From Planctomycetia bacterium (GTDB taxonomy: Bacteria; Planctomycetota; Planctomycetia; Pirellulales; UBA1268), in the NCBI GenBank assembly GCA_010027105.1, contig RGVT01000173.1:1-6061 (forward strand): a stretch of 6,061 nucleotides of DNA, read 5' to 3'. The position numbers were made by a program, and so were the translations under genes. Positions within the stretch are counted from its first letter, which is position 1, and each line of letters begins with the position of its first letter. Of the stretch, positions 1-5,114 are shown one piece after another. Below the pieces are notes generated by a model that saw nothing but the letters and a program-made list of their open reading frames with translations, did no database searches and was not told the DNA's origin.

Positions 1-1
1 C

Positions 2-337
2 GAGGAGCGGACCCGCACCTACTGCGTGAAGCTCTCGCGCTGCGAGGAGCGGACGCGGAACTACAGCGTCACGAAGCTGGTGCCCGAGACCCGGACCCGC
101 ACGGTGTGCGTCGCCAAGTGCCGCACCGAGACCCGCACCCGCGAGGTGACGGTCAACAAGTGCGTGCCGGAGACGCGGACCCGCGAGTGCCACTACACGG
201 TGCTGGTGCCGGTCCAGAAGACCGCCACCTACACGGTGTGCGCCAGCGACTGCGTCGAGGAGACGAAGACCGAGAAGTACGTCGTGCGCGTGCCCCACAA
301 GGTCACGAAGCAGGTGTGCGTGAAGGTCAAGAAGTGC
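2..337 (+). repeat. Eight tandem 42-bp coding repeats (14-residue period)
   Basis: Units begin at 2, 44, 86, 128, 170, 212, 254 and 296 with no insertion or deletion. The first five are most alike: each starts with GAG and encodes E-E/T-R-T-R. Units 1 and 2 share nearly all of their first 17 bases. Units 6 to 8 are diverged but stay in register, as seen in VQKTATYTVCASDC and HKVTKQVCVKVKKC. The array probably continues upstream of the window. The gradient from conserved to diverged units suggests expansion by duplication, with older units at the 3' end. Confidence 0.85.
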
Positions 338-439
338 GTCGAGGAGCAGGTCCCCGCCGGTGACGCCGGCGCGGGTGGCAACGGCGGAAACGGCCGTGGC
401 CACAAGGGCTGCCTCCGCGGCGGCAGGAAGGGCTGCTAG
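2..439 (+). CDS. Planctomycete-type Cys/Thr/Arg-rich tandem repeat protein (5'-truncated)
   Basis: The reading frame is open from the first full codon at position 2 to the TAG at 437-439, so the true start lies upstream of the window. The GTG at 26 falls inside a repeat unit and is not a credible start. The visible 145 residues comprise eight 14-residue units (bases 2-337), for example EERTRTYCVKLSRC, ETRTRTVCVAKCRT and ETRTREVTVNKCVP. A Gly-rich basic tail with a C-terminal Cys follows. Units share an acidic or polar start, T-R or T-K in the middle, then V/Y-x-V, with Cys at several alternative positions. This style matches the 'YTV'-type repeat proteins of planctomycetes, which are thought to be cell-envelope proteins rich in disulfides; that role is family knowledge plus inference. 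A signal peptide would lie outside the window. No enzymatic motif is visible. The neighbouring terminator-like hairpins suggest that it is transcribed separately from the downstream operon. Confidence 0.8.
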   Translation, partial: EERTRTYCVKLSRCEERTRNYSVTKLVPETRTRTVCVAKCRTETRTREVTVNKCVPETRTRECHYTVLVPVQKTATYTVCASDCVEETKTEKYVVRVPHKVTKQVCVKVKKCVEEQVPAGDAGAGGNGGNGRGHKGCLRGGRKGC

Positions 440-446
440 TTTTCCC

Positions 447-475
447 GCGGAACAGCCATCCATGGCCTGTTCCGC
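447..475 (+). other. Imperfect hairpin just after the repeat-protein gene
   Basis: The left arm GCGGAACAGCC (447-457) pairs with GGCCTGTTCCGC (464-475) with one bulged base, leaving the loop ATCCAT. It starts 8 bases after the TAG stop. No T-run follows, so it is more likely an mRNA 3'-end stabiliser or a weak termination aid than a classical terminator. Confidence 0.4.
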
Positions 476-517
476 TCGGTCGACCGCGGGGAACGCCGAG
501 GGTTCCCCGGGTCGACA

Positions 518-538
518 CCGGCCGCTTCGTGCGGCCGG
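518..538 (+). other. Perfect 8-bp GC hairpin
   Basis: CCGGCCGC (518-525) and GCGGCCGG (531-538) pair perfectly around the loop TTCGT. No T-tract follows. In such GC-rich DNA an 8-bp stem can arise by chance, but its position between two other stems in the same spacer suggests a structured 3' untranslated region. Confidence 0.35.
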
Positions 539-560
539 GGGACACGCGTGAGCAATCGGG

Positions 561-598
561 GCGGGGCGGACGACGGCGTCCGCCCCGCCTGCTTGCTT
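561..598 (+). terminator. Probable intrinsic terminator of the repeat-protein gene
   Basis: GCGGGGCGGACG (561-572) is the exact reverse complement of CGTCCGCCCCGC (577-588), giving a 12-bp stem closed by the four-base loop ACGG. The stem is followed by CTGCTTGCTT (589-598), a broken T-rich tract of the sort expected for a terminator in a high-GC genome. It lies about 120 bases after the stop codon of the upstream gene and 170 bases before the next start, a sensible place to separate two transcripts. The T-tract is weak, so termination efficiency is uncertain. Confidence 0.6.
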
Positions 599-704
599 CA
601 CGCGAACCATCGCCATCCTGGCGATTTTCGCTTGGGAAGGCGGTCGCACCTCCGGGCGACCGTCGGAGGGCGCTGCCGGGCCTGGAGAGCGGGTGGAATC
701 GCGG

Positions 705-733
705 TTGCTCCCCGCACGCCACGCCCGTAGAGT
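705..733 (+). promoter_or_regulatory. Candidate sigma-70-type promoter for the operon
   Basis: TTGCTC (705-710) and TAGAGT (728-733) are separated by exactly 17 bases. They match the -35 and -10 consensus at 3 or 4 of 6 positions each. Transcription would start near 740, giving a leader of about 20 bases that contains GAGG (750-753) seven bases before the GTG start. Position and spacing are good, but the hexamers are imperfect, so this is a prediction only. Confidence 0.4.
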
Positions 734-760
734 CCCGGCCCTGCAGACCGAGGCGACACC

Positions 761-2002
761 GTGAGCAAGATCACAGGCTACTGGAAGCGGCACCTGCGGC
801 CGCTGTTCTTCAACGCCGTCCGCCGGTTCGGCGGCGTGCCCGTGCCCCGGGAATCGACGACCGCCGCGGATTACGAGGATCGTTCGCGGGCATGCGTGGT
901 CACGGAATTGCCGCACGCCCACGAGGCCATCCCGCCCCGCCTGGTCGTCGGCCATGTCGACGAGCTCGAGAACACGAAGGCGTTGATCCCGGATCCCCTT
1001 GCCTACGCCCGCTACGAGCGCGGCCTGCTCGGCGCCGACCTCCATCGTTCCGACGAGTGCGTGGCGGTGATCGATGGCGGCCGGGTGACCCACGACGCCG
1101 GTGTGGTGATCACGCCCGACTCGTGCATCGTGGCCGACGTCTCGGGCCTGGCCGCCGACTCCGACCTGCCCACGAATCCACTGCGGCTGCGGTTCCTCGC
1201 CCCGCCGCGCCGTCGGACCGGGTCCGTCGCGATCGTCACCTGCACCATGCCGTACAACTACTACCACTGGCTGATCGAGGCGCTGCCGCGGCTGGCGCTG
1301 TACGAGCGGGCCGGCATCCGCGCGGACCGGTTCTACGCCCCGGTGGACGACAAGTTCCAGCGGCAGTCGCTCCGGCTCCTGGGGATCGATCCCGGCCGCG
1401 TCGAGCCGGCGACGGCCAACCGGCACGTCGTCGCCGACACGCTCGTGGCGTCATCCCTGCGGCGCGACGCCACGCGCTGGAAGACCGACTTCCTGCACCA
1501 CAGGCTCACCCGCGGGCTGGATGCCGCCTCGGCGCCGAGCCTGCGGGTGTTCGTCTCGCGCCGGCACCGCGGCAAGCGGACTCTGACGAACGACGACGCC
1601 GTGTTCCGGGCCTTGAAGCCGCTGGGGTTCCGCCGCTTCGACCTCGAGTCGCTGAGCGTCGCCGAGCAGATCCGGCTGTTCTTCGACGCCGCGTGCGTCG
1701 TCGCCCCCCACGGGGCGGGCCTGACCAACATCGTGTTCTGCCGGCCGGGAACCAAGGTCGTCGAGATCAACACCCCCTATCGCATCAACGTCACCTGCTT
1801 CTACTGGATCGCCCACTATCGCCGGCTCGACTACCGCCTCCACGTGGCCCGGCCCGTCCGTGACCGTTTCTTTCATTTCGACCCCGCGTCGGCCGGCGGC
1901 GACTCCGACCTGTGGGTCGATCCGGAGGAGTTCGCGGCCAGCGTCGCCGCCGTGCTCGAGGCCGTGCCCGTGCGACCCGCCGTGGTGCGGCGGGCCGCCT
2001 GA
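761..2002 (+). CDS. Glycosyltransferase family 61 protein (DUF563)
   Basis: The 413-residue protein carries the hallmarks of the Glyco_transf_61 fold: YNYYHWLIEALPRL (residues 165-178), VFVSRRH (263-269) followed by a basic/Asn stretch, and APHGAGLTN...PGTKVVEIN (315-337), then the aromatic FYWI (347-350). Family members are inverting transferases that move a sugar from a nucleotide donor onto glycans or proteins; bacterial ones commonly act in surface polysaccharide synthesis. Donor and acceptor cannot be read from the sequence. No signal peptide or membrane helix is obvious, so it is probably cytosolic or peripheral. The GTG at 761 is chosen because GAGG (750-753) sits seven bases upstream and no in-frame coding sequence resembling the family precedes it. 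It is the first gene of a likely four-gene operon, and the next gene starts 20 bases after its TGA. Confidence 0.88.
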   Translation: MSKITGYWKRHLRPLFFNAVRRFGGVPVPRESTTAADYEDRSRACVVTELPHAHEAIPPRLVVGHVDELENTKALIPDPLAYARYERGLLGADLHRSDECVAVIDGGRVTHDAGVVITPDSCIVADVSGLAADSDLPTNPLRLRFLAPPRRRTGSVAIVTCTMPYNYYHWLIEALPRLALYERAGIRADRFYAPVDDKFQRQSLRLLGIDPGRVEPATANRHVVADTLVASSLRRDATRWKTDFLHHRLTRGLDAASAPSLRVFVSRRHRGKRTLTNDDAVFRALKPLGFRRFDLESLSVAEQIRLFFDAACVVAPHGAGLTNIVFCRPGTKVVEINTPYRINVTCFYWIAHYRRLDYRLHVARPVRDRFFHFDPASAGGDSDLWVDPEEFAASVAAVLEAVPVRPAVVRRAA

Positions 2003-2022
2003 TCGGAGCCGGGGTCGGAAAC

Positions 2023-2502
2023 ATGCAGCACTGGCTGATCAAGAGCGAGCCCGACGTGTTTTCGATCCGCGACCTCTCCAAGAGTCCGCGGAAGACGACC
2101 TGCTGGGAGGGCGTGCGCAACTACCAGGCGCGGAACTTCCTCCGGGCGATGCGGAAGGGCGATCGCGCGCTCTATTACCACTCGAACGCCGAGCCTCCGG
2201 GCGTGGCCGGCGTCGTCGAGATCGTCCGCGAGGCCTATCCCGACCCCTCGGCCTGGGACGAGACGAGCGACTACCACGATCCCAAGGCCTCGCCGCAGAA
2301 CCCCGTCTGGTCGATGGTCGACGTGAAGCTCGTGACGATCTTCCCCCGGGAGGTCCCGCTCGAGGAACTGCGCGGGGTGAAGGCGCTCGCCGGGATGGAA
2401 CTCCTGCGGCGGGGCAGCCGGCTGTCGGTGACGCCCGTCACGGCGGCCGAGTTCCGCACGATCGAGAGGCTCGTCGGAAAAGGATCGCCGCAGCGGCCAT
2501 AA
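2023..2502 (+). CDS. EVE domain protein, THYN1-like
   Basis: The 159-residue protein is almost entirely one EVE domain (PF01878, formerly DUF55). Visible signatures are HWLIKSEP (residues 3-10), WEGVRNYQARNFLR (28-41), KGDRALYYHS (45-54), GVAGVVEIVREAYPD (60-74) and SRLSVTPV (132-139). EVE domains have a PUA-like fold and are thought to bind modified bases in DNA or RNA; close relatives of eukaryotic thymocyte nuclear protein 1 are widespread in bacteria and their cellular role is not settled. The frame is open further upstream, but the ATG at 2023 gives the canonical family N-terminus and lies after the glycosyltransferase stop. A purine-rich GGAG (2005-2008) is 14 bases upstream, so the ribosome-binding site is weak and coupling to the preceding gene is likely. 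There is no restriction or helicase neighbour, so a defence role is not indicated here. Confidence 0.9.
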   Translation: MQHWLIKSEPDVFSIRDLSKSPRKTTCWEGVRNYQARNFLRAMRKGDRALYYHSNAEPPGVAGVVEIVREAYPDPSAWDETSDYHDPKASPQNPVWSMVDVKLVTIFPREVPLEELRGVKALAGMELLRRGSRLSVTPVTAAEFRTIERLVGKGSPQRP

Positions 2503-2509
2503 TGGCGGG

Positions 2510-3730
2510 ATGCCCTGCCGCCTCGATTCCGCCGCGCCCCCGGCCACCGCCGCCCCCGCAGCGGCCCTGCCCGAGGCCCTGGCCTGGATCGAGGCCGATC
2601 TCGACGGCCTCCGGGCGGAGGGCCTCGAACGGCCCGCCCGCGTGCGCGAGGGCCGGCAGGCCGGCGCGGTCCGCCTCGACGGCCGCACCCTCCAAAACTT
2701 CGGCTCCAACGACTACCTCGGCTACGCCGGCGACGTGCGGCTCACGAAGGCCGCGTCGAAGGCGGCGTGCGCCGAGGGCTTCGGGGCCGGGGCCAGCCCG
2801 CTCGTGAGCGGCCATTCGCTGGCCCACGCGGCGCTCGAGCGGGCGCTCGCCGGGCTGCTCGGCGTCGAGGCAACGCTCGTCTTCCCCAGCGGCTACGCCG
2901 CCAACACCGCCACGATCGCGGCGCTCGCCGGCCCCGAGGACTTCATCGCCAGCGACGAGCGCAACCACGCGAGCATCATCGACGGCTGCCGGCTCTCGCG
3001 GGCCCGCCTCGGCGTCTATCCGCACCGCGACCTCGCGGCCCTCGACGCGCTCCTGGCCGCGGCCCGCCCCGCCCGCCGCCGGCTCGTCGTCACCGACACG
3101 CTGTTTTCGATGGACGGCACGATCGCCCCGCTCGAAGGCCTGTGCGAGTTGGCCCACAAGCACGCCGCCATGCTCATGGTCGACGAGGCCCACGCCACCG
3201 GCGTGTTCGGCGGGCGCGGCAGCGGCCTGGTGGAGGAGACCGGCACGGCCGCCGGCGTGCACGTGCGCATCGGGACGCTCTCCAAGGCGCTCGGCGCGGC
3301 GGGGGGTTTCGTCGCCGGCACCGCGACGTTCATCCACTGGCTCAGGCACAGGGCCCGCGCCTGGATGTTTTCCACAGCCCATCCGCCGGGCGTGGCCGCC
3401 GCGGCGACGCGGGCGATCGCGCTGGTGGCCGCGGAGCCCGAGCGGCGGTTCGAACTCCTCGCCAGGGCCGTCGACTTCGCCGCCTCCCTGCGCCACCGCG
3501 GCCTCGACGTGGGGGACGCCGAGGCCCAGATCGTGCCGGTGATGGTGGGGGCGCCCGCGACGGCCGTGGCCCTCTCGGAACGGCTCGCCGACGAGGGTTT
3601 CTTCGTGCCGGCGATCCGGCCGCCGAGCGTGCCGCACGGCAGGAGCCTCGTGCGCGCGAGCCTCTCGTGGCTGCACGACCAGCGCGATCTCGGCCGCCTC
3701 GCCACGGCGCTCGCCACCCATGCCCGGTGA
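2510..3730 (+). CDS. bioF: 8-amino-7-oxononanoate synthase (alpha-oxoamine synthase family)
   Basis: This PLP enzyme condenses pimeloyl-ACP or -CoA with L-alanine to give 8-amino-7-oxononanoate, the first committed step of biotin ring assembly, in the cytosol. The 406 residues show NFGSNDYLGY (63-72), SPLVSGHS (96-103), FPSGYAAN (125-132), His153 in NHASIIDG, TLFSMDG (197-203), DEAHATG (225-231, with the PLP-contacting Asp and His) and TLSKALGAAGGF (256-267), where Lys259 is the Schiff-base lysine. The C-terminal VPAIRPPSVPHGRSLVRAS (366-384) is the BioF-like signature. It is about 20 residues longer than typical BioF because of an Ala/Pro-rich N-terminus. The ATG at 2510 is the only plausible start, 7 bases after the EVE stop, but it has no spaced Shine-Dalgarno sequence. 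Other alpha-oxoamine synthases, such as 2-amino-3-ketobutyrate CoA ligase, are less likely. No other bio gene is in view. Confidence 0.88.
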   Translation: MPCRLDSAAPPATAAPAAALPEALAWIEADLDGLRAEGLERPARVREGRQAGAVRLDGRTLQNFGSNDYLGYAGDVRLTKAASKAACAEGFGAGASPLVSGHSLAHAALERALAGLLGVEATLVFPSGYAANTATIAALAGPEDFIASDERNHASIIDGCRLSRARLGVYPHRDLAALDALLAAARPARRRLVVTDTLFSMDGTIAPLEGLCELAHKHAAMLMVDEAHATGVFGGRGSGLVEETGTAAGVHVRIGTLSKALGAAGGFVAGTATFIHWLRHRARAWMFSTAHPPGVAAAATRAIALVAAEPERRFELLARAVDFAASLRHRGLDVGDAEAQIVPVMVGAPATAVALSERLADEGFFVPAIRPPSVPHGRSLVRASLSWLHDQRDLGRLATALATHAR

Positions 3731-5114
3731 CCGGATCTCCGCCTGGTGCGTGATCGGCGCGGGGCCGTCGGGCCTGGCGGCGCTCAGGAACCTCCGCGCC
3801 GTCGGCATCCCGGCCGAGTGCCTCGAGCGCGAGGAGGGCGTCGGCGGCGTGTGGCGGTTCGGCTCCCCGTCGTCCCGCGTCCTCGCCTCGACGCGGCTCA
3901 TCAGTTCCCGGCGGCTCACCGAGTTCGCCGACTTCCCGATGCCGCGCGGCTGGCCCGCGTATCCGGACCGGCGCCAGTGCCTCGACTACCTCGAACGCTA
4001 CGCCCGCCACTTCGCCCTCGAGCCCCACATCACCTGCGGTACGGCCGTCGAGCGGGTGGAGCGGCCCGAAGACGGCGCCGCGGGCTGGCTCGTCACGACC
4101 TCCGCCGGCACGACCTCCCGCTACGCCGGCGTGGTGATCGCCTCGGGACACAACCGCGAGCCGCGCTGGCCCGACGTTCCCGGCGCGTTCACCGGCACCA
4201 TGCTGCACGCGGCCGACTACAAGTCGCCCACGCAGCCGGTGCCCCTCGCGGGCCGGCGGGTGCTCGTGGTCGGCGGCGGCAATTCCGGCTGCGACATCGC
4301 GGTGGAAGTGTCGCGGCACGCCGCCCGCACGGTGCACTCGACCCGGCGCGGATACTTTCTCGTGCCGCGGTTCGTGCGCGGCCGCCCGGCCGACGTCCGC
4401 GGCGAGCGGCTCCTCGCCATGCGCGCGCCTGTGTGGCTGCGGCGCGCGGTGGGCCTGCGGGCGATCGACCACGCGCTCGGCCTGCCGTGGCGGCACGGCC
4501 TGCCGCGGCCCGACCACCGGCTCTTCGAGACGCATCCGGTGGTCAACGACGAGCTCTACGGCCGGATCGCGGCCGGGGCGGTCGTGCCCGCGGGAGACGT
4601 GGCCGCCTTCGCCGGCGCCGAGGCGGTGTTCGCCGACGGCACCCGGGAGCCGTTCGACGTCGTGATCTGCGCCACGGGCTACCGGATCGGGCATCCCTTC
4701 ATCGCCGACGAGCACCTCGCGGCGACGGGCGGCGTGCCCCGGCTGTTCCTGCACCTGCTCCACCCGCACCGCGACGACATCGCCGTCGTCGGCCTGATCC
4801 AGCCCGACAGCGGCCAGTGGGGCATTACCGACGTGCAGGGCCGGCTCGTGGCGCGGATGGCACTGGCGGCCCGAGCGGCGCCCCGGGTGGCGGCCTGGCT
4901 CTACCGCCAGCGGCAGCGGCCAGGAGCCCCGGGCCCGATCCGCTACGTCGCCTCACCACGGCACGCGCTCGAGGTCGAGCACTTCTCCTATCGCCGCGCG
5001 CTCGAGCGGCTCGTCAGGGGGATGGACCGCCGGCTCCGGCGGGCGGCTGCGGATTCCCTAGCGGCTGCGGGTTCCCGAAGAGCTGCTCGAGCCCGCGGCC
5101 GAGGCCGTCCTTGA
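3720..5114 (+). CDS. Flavin-containing monooxygenase (class B, NAD(P)H-dependent)
   Basis: The 464-residue protein has two Rossmann motifs: VIGAGPSGLAAL near the N-terminus (residues 11-22, FAD) and VLVVGGGNSGCDIAVEVS (181-198, NADPH). Between them is FTGTMLHAADYK (157-168), which fits the FMO fingerprint FxGxxxHxxxY/F. The position after HxxX is Tyr, not the Trp of Baeyer-Villiger enzymes, so N- or S-oxygenation of a soft nucleophile is more likely than ketone oxidation. VICATGY (315-321) is the late conserved motif. The substrate is unknown. The ATG at 3720 overlaps the end of bioF by 11 bases and lacks its own ribosome-binding site, which points to translational coupling; a GTG at 3750 is too close to the FAD motif. 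From about residue 436 the sequence becomes a low-complexity Arg/Ala tail that lies antisense to the convergent gene, so the functional C-terminus may end earlier. Confidence 0.87.
   Translation: MPGDRISAWCVIGAGPSGLAALRNLRAVGIPAECLEREEGVGGVWRFGSPSSRVLASTRLISSRRLTEFADFPMPRGWPAYPDRRQCLDYLERYARHFALEPHITCGTAVERVERPEDGAAGWLVTTSAGTTSRYAGVVIASGHNREPRWPDVPGAFTGTMLHAADYKSPTQPVPLAGRRVLVVGGGNSGCDIAVEVSRHAARTVHSTRRGYFLVPRFVRGRPADVRGERLLAMRAPVWLRRAVGLRAIDHALGLPWRHGLPRPDHRLFETHPVVNDELYGRIAAGAVVPAGDVAAFAGAEAVFADGTREPFDVVICATGYRIGHPFIADEHLAATGGVPRLFLHLLHPHRDDIAVVGLIQPDSGQWGITDVQGRLVARMALAARAAPRVAAWLYRQRQRPGAPGPIRYVASPRHALEVEHFSYRRALERLVRGMDRRLRRAAADSLAAAGSRRAARARGRGRP

Larger units (their letters stand above)
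440..760. other. Non-coding interval with hairpins and a candidate promoter
   Basis: This stretch of 321 bases separates the repeat-protein gene from the operon. Short open frames cross it on both strands, but their translations are Arg/Pro/Gly-rich, resemble no family and have no ribosome-binding site, so I read it as non-coding. It holds several inverted repeats: an imperfect one at 447-475, a perfect 8-bp stem at 518-525/531-538, a 12-bp stem at 561-588, a 6-bp stem at 609-614/620-625 followed by TTT, and a 7-bp stem at 641-647/656-662. A promoter-like pair follows at 705-733, and GAGG at 750-753 is the ribosome-binding site for the GTG at 761. Confidence 0.6.

Noticed and set aside
2..337. 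CRISPR-like array because of regular 42-base repeats
   Set aside because: The repeats are contiguous, coding, diverged and without unique spacers. They encode a periodic protein.
609..628. Second intrinsic terminator, 6-bp stem followed by TTT
   Set aside because: The stem ATCGCC/GGCGAT is short and the T-run is only three or four bases long. It might assist termination, but it is not strong enough to annotate on its own.
327..722. 131-residue minus-strand open frame across the first intergenic spacer
   Set aside because: The translation is Arg/Gly/Pro/Ser-rich, resembles no family, starts with no ribosome-binding site and runs into the antisense of the repeat gene. It is typical of spurious frames in GC-rich DNA.
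529..1863. 444-residue plus-strand open frame overlapping the glycosyltransferase gene
   Set aside because: It is out of frame with the family 61 motifs and is mostly Arg/Pro/Ala. The glycosyltransferase frame carries all recognisable motifs.
2023..2502. EVE-domain protein as part of a modified-DNA restriction or defence system
   Set aside because: EVE domains occur in some modification-dependent restriction enzymes, but this is a stand-alone THYN1-like protein with no nuclease, helicase or methyltransferase neighbour in view.
2438..3919. 493-residue minus-strand open frame antisense to bioF
   Set aside because: Its composition is dominated by Arg, Gly, Glu and His with no motif. The opposite strand encodes an intact BioF with its catalytic lysine.
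3720..5114. A Baeyer-Villiger enzyme feeding pimelate to BioF
   Set aside because: This would neatly link the two neighbours, but the fingerprint motif has Tyr and lacks the Trp-Pro of Baeyer-Villiger enzymes, and no other step of such a route is visible.
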